DNA of 62,767 nt from Lentibacillus populi (GTDB lineage Bacteria; Bacillota; Bacilli; Bacillales; Amphibacillaceae), in assembly GCA_014642895.1 (NCBI GenBank), contig BMJD01000025.1, forward strand, positions 1 through 62,767. Direction: 5' to 3'. The notes beneath the pieces are model-generated. The model saw only the letters and a list, made by a program, of their open reading frames with translations. It was not told the origin of the DNA and made no database searches. Made by a program: the position numbers and the translations under genes. Positions 7,656 to 19,840 of the stretch are shown here, piece after piece; within the stretch, counting starts at the first letter, position 1, and every line of letters begins with the position of its first letter.

Positions 7656-8456
7656 CTAGTAATTTCTCGTTAAAAATAACCCTGCAATTACAAATAAAAA
7701 TAATACGTAAATCGCTATATCCCGTTTTTCTATCCTTAATTCCCGGAGTTTTGTTCGGCCTTCCCCGCCATGATAGCCACGTGCCTCCATCGCCATCGCC
7801 AGCTCCTCGGCCCGTTTAAATGCACTGACGAACAATGGTACCAATAAGGGTACAACGGCTTTGGCGCGTTCTTTAATTGGTCCTGTCTTAAAGTCAACTC
7901 CGCGCGATGCTTGTGCCCGTGAGATTTTTTCCGTTTCCTGCATCAGCGTCGGGATAAACCGTAATGATATTGACATCATTAGTGCCAGCTCATGCACTGG
8001 AAATTTGATTTTTTTCAGTGGATGAAGCATATCCTCAATCGCATCGGTAATTTCGATCGGTGTTGTTGTTAAGGTTAATAACGATGTAATTAAGATCAGC
8101 AGGAAAAACCGCATCGAAATAGCAATTCCCTGGATAAGTGCCCCAGAATATATTTTAAAGGAGAATACTTCAGCTACAACCGTTCCTTCCTTGGTTACAA
8201 ATAAATGCAGTAAAAATGTGAAAACAATTAAAAACCAGACAGGCGTTAACCCTTTCACGATAAACTTAATGGGAATTCGAGTTGTTGCCACACTAGCCAG
8301 GGCAAAAGCTGTTAAAATAGCATAGCTAAGCAATGAATTTGCAAAAAACACGACAAAAACAAAGAAAAAAATGATCGTAATTTTTGTGCGGGGATCTAAC
8401 CGGTGGATAATCGAATTCCCCGGAACATATTGGCCAATAATAAGGGAGTTACTCAT
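7656..8456 (-). CDS. ecfT: ECF transporter transmembrane scaffold EcfT
   Basis: Membrane scaffold that couples the two ECF ATPases to substrate-specific S components for vitamin and cofactor import. The start [15 protein letters not shown] is chosen because AAGGGGGCGG precedes this ATG, the family begins this way, and it overlaps the ecfA2 stop by 8 bases. Five or so membrane segments flank the cytosolic coupling helices with Ala-Arg-Gly motifs ([11 protein letters not shown] and [12 protein letters not shown]). [19 protein letters not shown] is conserved. Confidence 0.96.
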   Translation of the reverse strand: MSNSLIIGQYVPGNSIIHRLDPRTKITIIFFFVFVVFFANSLLSYAILTAFALASVATTRIPIKFIVKGLTPVWFLIVFTFLLHLFVTKEGTVVAEVFSFKIYSGALIQGIAISMRFFLLILITSLLTLTTTPIEITDAIEDMLHPLKKIKFPVHELALMMSISLRFIPTLMQETEKISRAQASRGVDFKTGPIKERAKAVVPLLVPLFVSAFKRAEELAMAMEARGYHGGEGRTKLRELRIEKRDIAIYVLFLFVIAGLFLTRNY

Positions 8457-9321
8457 TCTCGCCGCCCCCTTGTAAATACCGATGTACATCCCGTGCAATC
8501 TCTTCGGTTGTTTGACGTTGGAAAGGAATTTTTATGCCGAACCTTTTTTCAAAATTTAAAAGGAACTGAACCGCTTCTGGAACATCAAGCTGGACCTTAT
8601 TTAATGCTTCTTGCTGTGTTAATACATCCTCAGGCCTTCCCTCCATGTATTTCGTCCCTTTATTTAAAATAATCACATGGTCGGCATATTGAACGGCATC
8701 TTCCATACTGTGTGTCACAAGTACGGTGGTTAACCCTTCCTTTTTGTGCAATTCCTTAAACATGTTCATGATTTCCTTTTGCCCGCGTGGATCTAATCCG
8801 GCTGTTGGCTCATCAAGTACAAGCACATCCGGTTTAATCGCTAATACACCTGCAATGGCCACCCGGCGCATCTGGCCGCCACTTAAATCAAACGGTGAGC
8901 GTTTCAGCATCTCTCCGGATAAACCAACCGCCGGAATAATCTCCTGAATCCGTTTAGCAATTTCCTCTTTGGAAACACCAAAGTTTTCCGGACCAAATGC
9001 GATGTCCTTTTCTACTGTTTCTTCAAATAGTTGATGCTCTGGATATTGGAACACGACCCCAACTTTGCTGCGTAATTCTTTCATGTTTTTTGGCTTTTCA
9101 TCATTAGTAAGACGGTAATTTCCGATTGTGACGGTTCCCGCACTCGGGTGTACTAAACCGTTTAAGTGTTGAATTAACGTTGATTTACCTGAACCAGTAT
9201 GACCAATTATAGCTACAAATGATCCCGATGGTATATGAAAAGATAAGTCCTTAATTGCTTTATGGGCAAATGGGGTACCCTGTTGGTAAATGTAGTTTAC
9301 GTTCTCAAATGTAATGTCCAT
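8449..9321 (-). CDS. ecfA2: ECF transporter ATPase EcfA2
   Basis: Second ABC ATPase of the shared energising module. Walker [11 protein letters not shown]-loop [14 protein letters not shown], signature [12 protein letters not shown], Walker [16 protein letters not shown] and the switch His in VTHSMEDA are all intact. The C-terminal extension is typical of EcfA subunits. The start overlaps the end of ecfA1 by 25 bases and the stop overlaps ecfT, so expression is coupled along the operon. Confidence 0.96.
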   Translation of the reverse strand: MDITFENVNYIYQQGTPFAHKAIKDLSFHIPSGSFVAIIGHTGSGKSTLIQHLNGLVHPSAGTVTIGNYRLTNDEKPKNMKELRSKVGVVFQYPEHQLFEETVEKDIAFGPENFGVSKEEIAKRIQEIIPAVGLSGEMLKRSPFDLSGGQMRRVAIAGVLAIKPDVLVLDEPTAGLDPRGQKEIMNMFKELHKKEGLTTVLVTHSMEDAVQYADHVIILNKGTKYMEGRPEDVLTQQEALNKVQLDVPEAVQFLLNFEKRFGIKIPFQRQTTEEIARDVHRYLQGGGENE

Positions 9322-10136
9322 AGATCCTCCAGCAATTCCTCTTGATTTAGTGGCTCATTTGTTATCGTCATTCCAGTCTTCTTCAGTTCATCCGTTAAAA
9401 TAGCGACAAATGGCACATCAAGTCCAATTTCCCTTAATGCATCCTTTTTCGAAAAAATCTCCCGTGGTATTGCCTCATCCCAGATTTCACCACTGTTCAT
9501 CACGATTACCCTTTCTGCTTGTACAACTTCACGCAAATCATGGGTGATCGTTATTAACGAAAGTGCATGCTCCGCTCTAACATTGGAAACAGTACGCATA
9601 ATTTCCTGGCGCCCTTTTGGATCAAGCATCGCGGTAGCCTCGTCCAAAATAAGTACCTTAGGCGAAACTGCCAAAACGCTAGCAATTGCCACGCGCTGCT
9701 TTTGCCCACCGGAAAGCCTGTGCGGTTCTGTCAATCGGTAATCCTGCATCCCGACAGCTGTTAAATTCTGTTCAATCCGCTTTATCATTTCTTCACGCGG
9801 GAATCCGCGGTTTTCCATACCGAACGCAACGTCATCCTGTACCGTTGTCCCGACAAATTGATTATCCGGATTCTGGAAAACCATTCCGACATCTTTTCGG
9901 ACATCCCAGATCGTTTCCTCCGTTACCTGTTGCCCATTGATGATAATCTCACCCTCTTGCGGAAACAGAAGGCCATTCATTAACTTGGCAATAGTCGATT
10001 TTCCGGAACCATTATGGCCAATAATGGCAAGCCACTCATTTTCATAGACTTCAAACGAACAATTCTTTAACACCCAAGGCTCCTCATCTCCATATCGAAA
10101 CGATACATTTCTAAACTCAATCAATTTTTTTCTCAA
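9297..10136 (-). CDS. ecfA1: ECF transporter ATPase EcfA1
   Basis: First ABC ATPase of the ECF module. Walker [11 protein letters not shown]-loop [14 protein letters not shown], signature [12 protein letters not shown], Walker [16 protein letters not shown] and ITHDL are visible. It begins with TTG, and GAGGAGG lies ten bases before it, so the non-ATG start is supported. It is the first gene of the ecf unit, separated from rplQ by about 900 bases of repeats and a terminator, so it probably has its own promoter, which I could not pick out. Confidence 0.95.
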   Translation of the reverse strand: MRKKLIEFRNVSFRYGDEEPWVLKNCSFEVYENEWLAIIGHNGSGKSTIAKLMNGLLFPQEGEIIINGQQVTEETIWDVRKDVGMVFQNPDNQFVGTTVQDDVAFGMENRGFPREEMIKRIEQNLTAVGMQDYRLTEPHRLSGGQKQRVAIASVLAVSPKVLILDEATAMLDPKGRQEIMRTVSNVRAEHALSLITITHDLREVVQAERVIVMNSGEIWDEAIPREIFSKKDALREIGLDVPFVAILTDELKKTGMTITNEPLNQEELLEDLWTLHLRT

Positions 10137-10240
10137 AATGTGAATTCCTCCTCTAGCTCATGGCCTGGGTGTGAATTAATTGATAATCCAGCTCTCCAGT
10201 CTATGTCTACGTCCTCGGGATGAGTTATCGTGCTTTGGTT

Positions 10241-10759
10241 GATGCTCTTGCTCTACGGTCGATGTTCCTGCGCTCCGGCTGATGTTTCCTCGCTCCGGCC
10301 GATGTTTCCGCTCTCCGGCTGATGTTTCTGCGCTCCGGTCGATGTTTCCGCTCTCCGGCTGATGTTTCCTCGCTCCGGTCGATGTTTCCGCTCTCCGGCT
10401 GATGTTCCTGCTCTCCGGCCGATGTTTCTGCGCTCCGGCTGATGTTCCTGCGCTCCGGTCGATGTTTCCGCTCTCCGGCTGATGTTCCTGCGCTCCGGTC
10501 GATGTTTCCGCTCTCCGGCTGATGTTCCTGCGCTCCGGCTGATGTTTCCTCGCTCCGGTCGATGTTTCCGCTCTCCGGCTGATGTTCCTGCGCTCCGGCC
10601 GATGTTTCCTCGCTCCGGCTGATGTTTCCGTTCTCCAGCTGATGTTCCGCGCTCCGGCCGATGTTTCCGCTCTCCGGCTGATGTTTCTGCGCTCCGGTCG
10701 ATGTTTCCTCGCTCCAGTCGATGTTTTTGCGCTCCGGCCGATGTTTCTGCGCTCCTGCG
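10241..10759. repeat. Tandem array of about 26 copies of a 20-bp unit
   Basis: The unit is GATGTTTCCGCTCTCCGGCT and variants; 18 consecutive units keep exact 20-base spacing from 10261 to 10620, and one later unit is 19 bases. Variation is confined to a few positions: TTTCC, TTCCT or TTTCT after GATG, CGCT or CTCT, and GGCT, GGTC or GGCC at the end, so units alternate between two main types. There are no spacers, so it is not a CRISPR. The period is not a multiple of three and both strands stay open in long frames, so I treat it as non-coding. Confidence 0.9.
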
Positions 10760-10841
10760 GTTGATATACTCATCCTTGGTTCGATGCCCTGTATCATCCG
10801 AGTCGTCTCAACCTTTCACCTTTCCTTGACTCAGTTGCGCG

Positions 10842-10955
10842 TGGGGCCAGCGACTACTGCCATAAGCAATGGACACTCCGAGCGCCAAAGTGCGGGCGCT
10901 CTGCGGTCCCTTGCTTATGCCATACGTCGCTAAACGGCCCCGCTGCACTTTTCTA
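10842..10955 (-). repeat. Divergent copy of the approximately 150-bp dispersed element
   Basis: The ends (GGGGCCAGCGACT at one side, CCATACGTCGCTAAACGGCC at the other) match the ends of the elements at 42383, 39374 and 59647. The middle differs and forms a nested hairpin: CATAAGCAA pairs with TTGCTTATG, and inside it GAGCGCC pairs with GGCGCTC. Confidence 0.6.
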
Positions 10956-10967
10956 TCACCATTATAC

Positions 10968-11020
10968 ACAAAAAAAGGGCTTGGATTCACCTCGTGGAAG
11001 AGATTCAGTCCTGCCCTTAA
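10968..11020 (-). terminator. Terminator of the alpha operon after rplQ
   Basis: On the minus strand AAGGGC and GCCCTT close a 32-base loop that can pair internally, followed directly by TTTTTTT. It lies just past the rplQ stop. Confidence 0.75.
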
Positions 11021-11035
11021 CGCGCTCATGTTTCA

Positions 11036-11389
11036 TTAAACTAGTTCGATAATTGCCATTTTTGCTCCGTCACCTTGACGTTCACCTAGCTTAAGAACAC
11101 GTGTGTATCCACCTTGTCGATCTTCGTAGCGCTCGGCAACGTCACCGAAAAGTTTTTGAATAACACTTTCATCTTCGTTTGCTTCCTGGTTGTATAAAAA
11201 TGCTGCAGCTTGACGGCGTGCATGAAGATCACCGCGTTTTCCAAGCGTAATCATTTTATCAACTACCGATTTCAATTCCTTCGCTTTTGCTTCTGTTGTT
11301 TCAATCCGCTCATGAATAATCAAATCAGATGCAAGGTTGCGAAGTAATGCCATACGATGGTCTGTTGTACGACCTAGTTTTCTAGCCAT
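11036..11389 (-). CDS. rplQ: 50S ribosomal protein L17
   Basis: Protein lining the peptide exit tunnel region. Opening [22 protein letters not shown] and the family core [24 protein letters not shown] are diagnostic. The 117-aa length is typical of Bacilli. It is the last gene of the S10-spc-alpha supercluster and is followed by a terminator. Confidence 0.97.
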   Translation of the reverse strand: MARKLGRTTDHRMALLRNLASDLIIHERIETTEAKAKELKSVVDKMITLGKRGDLHARRQAAAFLYNQEANEDESVIQKLFGDVAERYEDRQGGYTRVLKLGERQGDGAKMAIIELV

Positions 11390-11505
11390 GGACTATCCCT
11401 CCCTTTTCCTGTTGCTGGGAACTAATAATAGATAATTGAACATCTGCGTAGTGCTTGTGATAAGCTCCAGCGTATTGCTCCAATTCTAAAGGTGTCTATA
11501 AAAGA

Positions 11506-12450
11506 TCAGTCATCATTACGTAAGCCTAGGCCAAGATCATCCAGTTTTACCTTGACTTCTTCCAGTGATTTACGGCCTAAATTACGTACTTTCATCATAT
11601 CTTCTTCCGATTTATTTGAAAGCTCCTGAACTGTATTAATTCCAGCACGTTTTAAACAATTATATGATCGGACAGACAGATCAAGTTCTTCGATTGTCAT
11701 TTCCATTACTTTTTCTTTCTGATCTTCTTCTTTTTCGACCATGATTTCCGCATTCTGCGCTTCGTCTGTTAAACCCACAAAAATATTAAGATGCTCGGTA
11801 AAGATTTTGGCACCTAAAGAAACTGCTTCTTCTGGACGAGTGCTTCCATCTGTCCATACATCCATCGTTAATTTATCGTAGTTTGCAACTTGACCTACAC
11901 GGGTATTTTCAACTTGATAGGTGACACGTGATACGGGTGTAAAGATTGAATCAATTGGAACAACACCAATTGGCTGTTCATCACGTTTGTTTGCTTCTGC
12001 TGGACGATAGCCGCGACCGCGTTCTGCGGTAATTTTCATATGCAGGCTTCCTTTACTGCTAACCGTAGCAATAGGCAGTTCCGGATTCAATACTTCTACA
12101 TCACTATCATATGTTAGATCTGCAGCCGTTACTTTTCCTTCTCCCTGCACATCAATCTCTAATGTTTTCTCATCGTCAGAGTAAATTTTTAGAGCAAGCT
12201 TCTTCAAATTCAAAATGATAGTCGTTACATCTTCAACAACGCCATCAATTGTTGAGAATTCGTGCAACGCACCATCAATTTGAACGGACGTTACAGCAGC
12301 GCCTGGAAGTGAGGATAATAGGATACGACGCAAGGAGTTTCCTAGAGTAGTACCATATCCACGTTCAAGCGGTTCGACGACGAATTTTCCAAATTTGGCA
12401 TCATCGCTGATCTCTACCGTTTCTATTCTTGGTTTTTCAATTTCGATCAT
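11506..12450 (-). CDS. rpoA: RNA polymerase alpha subunit
   Basis: Assembly platform of RNA polymerase. The N-terminal domain shows [29 protein letters not shown], used for dimerisation and beta contact. A linker ([10 protein letters not shown]) leads to the C-terminal helix-hairpin-helix domain ([32 protein letters not shown]) that binds UP elements and activators. The 314-aa length equals that of B. subtilis. An AAGGAGGG site precedes the ATG. The 325-base gap before it holds a possible internal promoter and a hairpin. Confidence 0.98.
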   Translation of the reverse strand: MIEIEKPRIETVEISDDAKFGKFVVEPLERGYGTTLGNSLRRILLSSLPGAAVTSVQIDGALHEFSTIDGVVEDVTTIILNLKKLALKIYSDDEKTLEIDVQGEGKVTAADLTYDSDVEVLNPELPIATVSSKGSLHMKITAERGRGYRPAEANKRDEQPIGVVPIDSIFTPVSRVTYQVENTRVGQVANYDKLTMDVWTDGSTRPEEAVSLGAKIFTEHLNIFVGLTDEAQNAEIMVEKEEDQKEKVMEMTIEELDLSVRSYNCLKRAGINTVQELSNKSEEDMMKVRNLGRKSLEEVKVKLDDLGLGLRNDD

Positions 12451-12483
12451 TCAATAAAACCCTCCTTCAAAACGTCGAAACCC

Positions 12484-12508
12484 CGGTTAGACTTAAGGGG
12501 TCTAACCG
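12484..12508 (-). other. Perfect 9-bp hairpin just upstream of rpoA
   Basis: CGGTTAGAC and GTCTAACCG pair around a 7-base loop about 20 bases before the rpoA ribosome binding site. There is no T-run, so it is not a terminator. It could be an RNA-processing or stability element. Confidence 0.55.
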
Positions 12509-12729
12509 AAATTCCTCAAATAGGCAGTTGGCGTTTCTGCACTATTGGTTTCTTTTGTACTCTCTGTCAACTCAGATGCTGTTGGTTAAGGTATTTTTAG
12601 AAAAACTCAGGTTTTTACCCGTCCATCATAGCGGGTGCCGAAATTTTTCTTATACTTTAATCGTATAAAAACTTATACTTCCTTAAAGTACAAAAAAGAG
12701 TCTTCCACTTTTGCCTTACACTTTTAGCC

Positions 12730-12758
12730 ATCATAACCCATTATAGACAGGGTGACAA
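12730..12758 (-). promoter_or_regulatory. Possible internal promoter upstream of rpoA
   Basis: TTGTCA, 17 bases, TATGAT on the minus strand in the rpsK-rpoA gap. The rest of this 325-base gap is AT-rich with the hairpin near rpoA and no gene that I can see. Confidence 0.4.
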
Positions 12759-12775
12759 ATTCTATACGGTATAAT

Positions 12776-13165
12776 TTATACACGACGACGTTTTGGTGGG
12801 CGACAACCATTGTGAGGAACTGGAGTTACGTCACGAATGGCTGTAACTTCTAAGCCAGCTGCCTGAAGCGAACGGATAGCAGCTTCACGACCGGCACCAG
12901 GGCCTTTTACCGTTACTTCCAATGTTTTCATGCCGTTTTCCACAGCCGATTTGGCTGCTGTTTCAGCTGCCATTTGTGCAGCAAATGGTGTTGACTTACG
13001 AGAACCTTTAAAGCCTAATGCACCTGCAGAGCTCCAGCCAATCGCATTACCTTGAACATCGGTAATCGTTACAATCGTATTGTTAAACGTAGAACGAATA
13101 TGTGCTACACCTGTATCAATATTCTTTTTTACACGACGCTTACGTGTATTGGTTTTACGAGCCAT
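12776..13165 (-). CDS. rpsK: 30S ribosomal protein S11
   Basis: Platform protein near the mRNA exit and E site. [15 protein letters not shown], the [22 protein letters not shown] block and the terminal [17 protein letters not shown] are diagnostic. Its 129 aa is normal. It lies 20 bases after rpsM with GGAGGG before the ATG. Confidence 0.97.
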   Translation of the reverse strand: MARKTNTRKRRVKKNIDTGVAHIRSTFNNTIVTITDVQGNAIGWSSAGALGFKGSRKSTPFAAQMAAETAAKSAVENGMKTLEVTVKGPGAGREAAIRSLQAAGLEVTAIRDVTPVPHNGCRPPKRRRV

Positions 13166-13185
13166 TGATTTTACCCTCCTTCACA

Positions 13186-13551
13186 TTACTTTTTCTTGTT
13201 TGCAATCGTACGACGTGGACCTTTACGAGTACGGGAATTATTTTTTGTTTTTTGTCCGCGTACGGGAAGTCCCCGGCGATGACGAATTCCTCTGTATGAG
13301 CCAATCTCAATCAATCGTTTAATGTTAAGCGATACTTCACGGCGAAGGTCACCTTCGATTGTGTATCCGTCAACTGCTTTACGAATCTTACCCAATTCAT
13401 CCTCTGTAAGATCACGTACACGAGTGTCTTCTGAAACGCCTGCTTCTTTAAGGATTTCTTGTGCAGTGTTTTTCCCAATACCATAAATATAGGTTAATGA
13501 GATTACCACACGTTTATCACGTGGAATATCAATACCTGCAATACGTGCCAT
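13186..13551 (-). CDS. rpsM: 30S ribosomal protein S13
   Basis: 30S head protein contacting the 50S subunit and P-site t[28 protein letters not shown] (in part) opens the protein, [30 protein letters not shown] in part closes it, and KK-rich residues end it. Its 121 aa is typical. An unusual hairpin lies in the gap before it. Confidence 0.97.
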   Translation of the reverse strand: MARIAGIDIPRDKRVVISLTYIYGIGKNTAQEILKEAGVSEDTRVRDLTEDELGKIRKAVDGYTIEGDLRREVSLNIKRLIEIGSYRGIRHRRGLPVRGQKTKNNSRTRKGPRRTIANKKK

Positions 13552-13586
13552 AAAATTTTAGCACCTCCTGATTTTTAAATATATCC

Positions 13587-13612
13587 ACAAATCGGCTCAC
13601 TCGCCGATTTGT
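13587..13612 (-). other. Perfect 10-bp hairpin between rpmJ and rpsM
   Basis: ACAAATCGGC pairs with GCCGATTTGT around a 6-base loop. No T-run follows on the minus strand. Next to it (13620-13646) is one of the degenerate AGAGGTCAGAAGTC repeats. Confidence 0.55.
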
Positions 13613-13644
13613 TCCAATCCGGCCTCTGGACTTCTGACCTCTGA

Positions 13645-13773
<129 letters not shown>

Positions 13774-13791
13774 TTAGATCGGAGCTCACTA

Positions 13792-14010
13792 TTACTTGTA
13801 ACGGTACGTAATTCGTCCCCTTGTTAAATCGTATGGGGAGAGTTCTACCGTTACCTTATCACCTGGTAAGATACGAATGAAATGCATACGAATTTTACCA
13901 GACACATGGGCCAAAACTGTATGGCCATTTTCAAGCTCGACATTAAACATCGCATTTGGCAATGTTTCTGTTACGGTACCTTCCACTTCAATTACATCGT
14001 CTTTCGCCAT
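13792..14010 (-). CDS. infA: Translation initiation factor IF-1
   Basis: Single OB-fold protein that blocks the A site of the 30S subunit during initiation. The 72-aa sequence [15 protein letters not shown], then [24 protein letters not shown] and [16 protein letters not shown], is canonical. The start overlaps the end of the upstream KOW-protein gene by 23 bases, which implies coupled translation. Confidence 0.98.
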   Translation of the reverse strand: MAKDDVIEVEGTVTETLPNAMFNVELENGHTVLAHVSGKIRMHFIRILPGDKVTVELSPYDLTRGRITYRYK

Positions 14011-14323
14011 CGTGTTGATCTCCCTTCTTCAAATCAGTCACAACCTCATTGACAAATTTAGCTATGGCAAACCGTAATTTCCCATTTGTGACACGACCAG
14101 TTTCTAGAAGGCTGTTTTGGACTTCTGGAGATATATAATCCATAACTTCAATATGATGTAAATTCTTTTTCTTTGGTCGATCATATTTACGTTTTTCCCC
14201 ATCCGCTAGTAAGACATACCGTTCGTCAACCATTTTTATGACTACCGCATATTGGCCAGCCTCACGTCCTTGCGCAATTCGAACAACTTGACCCATCTGC
14301 GGAACCGAGTCAGCTTCCTCCAC
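13988..14323 (-). CDS. KOW-domain RNA-binding protein (ribosomal L14e-like, YbzG type)
   Basis: Small RNA-binding protein found between adk/map and infA in Bacilli. The KOW motif is in [61 protein letters not shown] is also conserved. I place the start at the GTG giving VEEADSVPQ because AAGGTGATC precedes it and relatives begin there; two earlier in-frame GTGs lack a site. The methionine aminopeptidase gene that normally separates it from adk is missing. Confidence 0.8.
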   Translation of the reverse strand: MEEADSVPQMGQVVRIAQGREAGQYAVVIKMVDERYVLLADGEKRKYDRPKKKNLHHIEVMDYISPEVQNSLLETGRVTNGKLRFAIAKFVNEVVTDLKKGDQHDGERRCN

Positions 14324-14503
14324 AACGATCACCTTCACTTAGGCTTATATTTAATGAATACCTTTTGGTTAAAGGTTTTAAAGTTCTCATGAATCAACTT
14401 CCTGTGTCACTTCTATATCACGTAATCAGTGTGCTACCCAAAATACACACTGTTATATTATACATTTTAACAGACAGAATTGCATCCATATAAGGCAGAA
14501 TCC
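14324..14503 (-). other. adk to KOW-gene gap where map is normally found
   Basis: About 180 bases with no coding potential. CAGTGTG and CACACTG pair around a 12-base loop (about 14429-14454). A TATAAT occurs on the minus strand but its -35 is weak. There is no recognisable trace of a map gene. Confidence 0.5.
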
Positions 14504-16474
<1,971 letters not shown>

Positions 16475-16475
<1 letters not shown>

Positions 16476-16915
16476 TAAATCACCTCGGTTTGACCGCCCG
16501 CTGCTTCAATAGCTTCTTTCGCTGAAGCAGAGAACTTATGAGCTTTTACTGTCAGTTTCTTTTCGATAGCACCTTTACCCAGCACCTTAATGCCAGCTTT
16601 CAGTTTGCTTACGACACCTTCTTCAAGTAATAGCTCAGGTGTAACTTCTGTGCCGTCTTCAAAACGATTTAATGCATCCAGATTTACAATAGCAAATTCT
16701 TTACGATTAATATTCGTAAAGCCGCGTTTCGGCAAGCTTTGGAATAATGGCATTTGGCCACCTTCAAAACCCGGACGTGTACCGCCGCCTGAACGTGCTT
16801 TTTGACCTTTTTGCCCTCTGCCGGAAGTTTTTCCGTTACCAGAAGACGTTCCGCGTCCTACACGATTCCTGCTTTTGCGAGTTCCTTCTGATGCTTTCAA
16901 TTCATGAAGTTTCAT
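16475..16915 (-). CDS. rplO: 50S ribosomal protein L15
   Basis: 23S-binding assembly protein. [22 protein letters not shown], the glycine- and lysine-rich tail of the N-terminus, and [19 protein letters not shown] are characteristic. It has 146 aa. Its stop overlaps the secY start, indicating coupling. Confidence 0.97.
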
Positions 16916-16945
16916 GCGAGCACCTCCCTTTACGCTAATGTTTTA

Positions 16946-17128
16946 TTAAACCTCTTTAACCGTTACAAGATGGGATACCTTATTAATCATTCCACGAACG
17001 GATGGGGTATCCTCCCGAACAACGGTTGACTGAATTTTTTTAAGTCCTAATGCTTGAACAGTTTGTTTTTGCCCTTCTGTTCGACCAATAACACTGCGCT
17101 TGAGGGTGATTTCTAATTTTTTAGACAT
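16946..17128 (-). CDS. rpmD: 50S ribosomal protein L30
   Basis: Small 60-aa protein, [20 protein letters not shown] at the start and [16 protein letters not shown] at the end, as in other Bacilli. It lies between rpsE and rplO with GGAGGG before its ATG. Confidence 0.96.
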   Translation of the reverse strand: MSKKLEITLKRSVIGRTEGQKQTVQALGLKKIQSTVVREDTPSVRGMINKVSHLVTVKEV

Positions 17129-17141
17129 AGTGTTTCCCTCC

Positions 17142-17645
17142 TTATCCTAACAGTTCTTCTACAGACTTTCCACGCAGTTTAGCAACTTCTTCCGCGCGTT
17201 TTAAGTTTGTTAGTCCATTTAAAGTAGCACGAATCATATTAATTGGTGTATTTGCTCCTAGTGATTTTGTTAAGATGTCACCAACACCCGCAAGCTCTAA
17301 GACAGCACGAACTGGTCCGCCGGAAATAACTCCAGTACCTTCAGTGGCTGGTTTCATTAGCACATTGCCAGAACCAAAACGTCCATTGATTTCGTGTGGG
17401 ATTGTTGTGCCTACAATAGGTACTTCAATCAAGTTTTTCTTCGCATCGTCAACGGCTTTTTTAATCGCTTCTGGTACTTCCTGTGCTTTACCAGTACCAA
17501 AACCTACATGACCGTTTTTATCGCCAACCACTACTAATGCAGCAAAACGGAAACGGCGTCCACCTTTCACTACTTTTGCAACACGGTTGATTGTAACAAC
17601 ACGTTCTTCAAGATCTAATTTGTTCGGATCAATACTATTATGCAT
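17142..17645 (-). CDS. rpsE: 30S ribosomal protein S5
   Basis: 30S body protein involved in decoding fidelity. [53 protein letters not shown] and the C-terminal [11 protein letters not shown] identify it. VKGGRRF and the surrounding loop are the site of spectinomycin-resistance changes in other species; the sequence here is wild type. It has 167 aa. Confidence 0.97.
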   Translation of the reverse strand: MHNSIDPNKLDLEERVVTINRVAKVVKGGRRFRFAALVVVGDKNGHVGFGTGKAQEVPEAIKKAVDDAKKNLIEVPIVGTTIPHEINGRFGSGNVLMKPATEGTGVISGGPVRAVLELAGVGDILTKSLGANTPINMIRATLNGLTNLKRAEEVAKLRGKSVEELLG

Positions 17646-17665
17646 GTATGTCCCTCCTTTATCGA

Positions 17666-18028
17666 TTAAAATTCAAGACCTGCATCTCTTGCAGCATCTG
17701 CCAAAGCTTTTACACGACCATGATAAAGGTAGCCTCCGCGATCAAACACAACTGATTTGAAACCTTTATCCTGAGCACGTTTTGCGATCAATTCACCAAT
17801 TTGTTTAGCAGCTTCTACATTGCCGGAAGCTTCTAGTGTTAATTCCTTGTCTTTCGTAGAAGCACTTGCTAATGTAAGACCTTTTGTATCATCAATTAAT
17901 TGTGCGTAAATGTGTTTATTTGAACGGTACACGTTTAGACGCGGGCGCTGTTCAGTTCCAAACAGTTTTTTACGAACTCGCATATGTCTTTTTTTGCGTA
18001 CCACATTTTTGTCAGGCTTTGTGATCAT
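17666..18028 (-). CDS. rplR: 50S ribosomal protein L18
   Basis: 5S rRNA-binding protein of the central protuberance. [20 protein letters not shown], the [13 protein letters not shown] stretch and [20 protein letters not shown] are conserved. It has 120 aa and is in the usual rplF-rplR-rpsE order. Confidence 0.97.
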   Translation of the reverse strand: MITKPDKNVVRKKRHMRVRKKLFGTEQRPRLNVYRSNKHIYAQLIDDTKGLTLASASTKDKELTLEASGNVEAAKQIGELIAKRAQDKGFKSVVFDRGGYLYHGRVKALADAARDAGLEF

Positions 18029-18060
18029 TTAGGTCACTCCTTTCTCTACCCTAACTAACC

Positions 18061-18597
18061 TTACTTAGCAGTTTTACCTTCTTTACGACGTACATATTCA
18101 CCTTCATAGCGAATACCTTTCCCTTTATACGGTTCAGGTGGTCTAATGGCTCTGATGTTTGAAGCAACAGCACCAACCAATTCCTTATCAATCCCTTTAA
18201 CAGTCAATTGAGTGTTTTTAGGAACGTCAATTTCAATACCATCTTCGGGTTCGATTTCTACTGGATGGGAGTACCCTGCGCTAATCACAACTTTATTCCC
18301 TTGTTTTTGTGCACGATATCCAACCCCAATAATTTCGAGTTTCTTTTCAAATCCTTTCGAAACTCCTTCAACCATGTTGGCGATCAGGCTGCGGGTTGTT
18401 CCGTGTAATGCACGGTGATCCTTATGATCACTTGGTCGTTCAATTGTTATAACGTTATCCTCCATAACAATTTTCATATCACTATCGAAACTTCTGGCTA
18501 GTTCACCTTTTGGACCTTTTACTGTAACGGTATTTCCATCAAATTTAACTTCCACACCATCTGGAACTTGTATTGGCTTCAGTCCTATACGAGACAT
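18061..18597 (-). CDS. rplF: 50S ribosomal protein L6
   Basis: Two-domain 23S-binding protein near the factor-binding site. It opens [15 protein letters not shown] and contains [10 protein letters not shown] and the C-terminal [24 protein letters not shown] in part. I take the second ATG as start: AAGGAGG stands 8 bases before it but only 3 before the first. It has 178 aa. Confidence 0.97.
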   Translation of the reverse strand: MSRIGLKPIQVPDGVEVKFDGNTVTVKGPKGELARSFDSDMKIVMEDNVITIERPSDHKDHRALHGTTRSLIANMVEGVSKGFEKKLEIIGVGYRAQKQGNKVVISAGYSHPVEIEPEDGIEIDVPKNTQLTVKGIDKELVGAVASNIRAIRPPEPYKGKGIRYEGEYVRRKEGKTAK

Positions 18598-18628
18598 TCC
18601 ATGCACCTCCTTAATTCAAAAATGTTCA

Positions 18629-19027
18629 TTACCAGACATAGGCAATAACTTCGCCACCAACAGCTTGCGTGCGTGCTTCTTTGTCAGATAGCACACCTTT
18701 GGATGTTGATACGATTGCGATGCCTAAACCGTTTAGTACACGTGGCACTTCGTCTGCTTTTGCATAAACACGCAGCCCTGGTTTACTGATACGTTTGATA
18801 CCTGTAATTACTCGTTCGCTATTTGCACCGTATTTAAGGAAAATACGCAATAGACCTTGTTTGTTATCTTCAATGAATTCATAATCACGCACGAATCCTT
18901 CACGTTTCAGGATATCAGCGATCTCTTTTTTTATTTTGGATGCTGGAAGCTCCAACTTTTCATGTTTTACCATGTTAGCATTACGAATACGAGTTAGCAT
19001 ATCTGCGATTGGATCTGTCATAACCAT
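18629..19027 (-). CDS. rpsH: 30S ribosomal protein S8
   Basis: 16S rRNA-binding assembly protein, which in E. coli also represses the spc operon. [18 protein letters not shown], the [19 protein letters not shown] stretch and [13 protein letters not shown] to GGEVIAYVW at the end are diagnostic. It has 132 aa. Confidence 0.97.
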   Translation of the reverse strand: MVMTDPIADMLTRIRNANMVKHEKLELPASKIKKEIADILKREGFVRDYEFIEDNKQGLLRIFLKYGANSERVITGIKRISKPGLRVYAKADEVPRVLNGLGIAIVSTSKGVLSDKEARTQAVGGEVIAYVW

Positions 19028-19056
19028 TACTCATTACCTCCTTCCCGAAACGGGGT

Positions 19057-19242
19057 TTACCAGCTTGCTTTTTTGACACCAGGAATTTGACCTTTATAGG
19101 CAAGTTCACGGAAACAAATACGGCATAATTTAAATTTACGAATTACAGAATGTGGACGGCCACAGCGCTCACAACGTGTGTATTCACGTACTTGATATTT
19201 TTGTGGACGTTTTTGTTTCGCAATCATTGATTTTTTAGCCAC
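19057..19242 (-). CDS. rpsN: 30S ribosomal protein S14, type Z (zinc form)
   Basis: Short 61-aa S14 with the zinc set CERC and CRIC in [19 protein letters not shown] and [11 protein letters not shown], so it depends on zinc. ATG and GTG are adjacent start candidates; the GTG gives the family length and better spacing from GGAGG (7 bases against 4). It lies between rplE and rpsH. Confidence 0.95.
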   Translation of the reverse strand: MAKKSMIAKQKRPQKYQVREYTRCERCGRPHSVIRKFKLCRICFRELAYKGQIPGVKKASW

Positions 19243-19273
19243 CATTTTCCCTCCTTTTATTAGCTCTTAAAGA

Positions 19274-19813
19274 CTATTTTTGGAAAGGCATGCCTAGCTG
19301 AGCCAACAGTTCACGCGCTTCTTCATCGGTATTGGATGTTGTTACGATAACAATATCCATACCACGCACTTTGTTTACTTTGTCATAATTAATTTCTGGG
19401 AAAATCAGCTGTTCTTTTACACCTAATGTGTAGTTACCGCGGCCATCAAAAGCTTTTTTTGAGATTCCTCGGAAGTCACGTACACGTGGTAATGAAACCG
19501 CAATAAGCTTTTGCAGGAATTCATACATCCGTTCACCACGAAGCGTAACTTTTGTACCGATTGGCATTCCTTCACGGAGACGGAAGCCAGCGATTGATTT
19601 CTTGGCACGGGTTACCACCGGCTTTTGCCCAGAAATTAAAGCTAGTTCTTCAACTGCACTATCCAATGCTTTTGAGTTTGCAACTGCATCACCAACACCC
19701 ATATTAATAACGATTTTTTCGATTGCTGGTACTTGCATGACGGATTCATAATTGAATTTATTCATCAAGGATGGTAATACTTCATCCTGATATTTTTGTT
19801 TAAGTTGATTCAT
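19274..19813 (-). CDS. rplE: 50S ribosomal protein L5
   Basis: 5S rRNA-associated protein of the central protuberance. [55 protein letters not shown] and [12 protein letters not shown] are conserved. It has 179 aa from the ATG after a GTG. The SD AAAGGAGGG supports either. Confidence 0.97.
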   Translation of the reverse strand: MNQLKQKYQDEVLPSLMNKFNYESVMQVPAIEKIVINMGVGDAVANSKALDSAVEELALISGQKPVVTRAKKSIAGFRLREGMPIGTKVTLRGERMYEFLQKLIAVSLPRVRDFRGISKKAFDGRGNYTLGVKEQLIFPEINYDKVNKVRGMDIVIVTTSNTDEEARELLAQLGMPFQK

Positions 19814-19840
19814 CACGAGCGCCCTCCTTTCGCCTGCAAA

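Noticed and set aside
10241-10759. Possible CRISPR array
   Set aside because: Units are contiguous with no unique spacers, and no cas genes are present.
10225-10797. A 190-codon frame rich in Ser, Glu, Arg and Gln on the minus strand
   Set aside because: It is the translation of the 20-bp tandem array. Because 20 is not a multiple of three, the frame cycles through all phases and stays open on both strands. It has no ribosome binding site.
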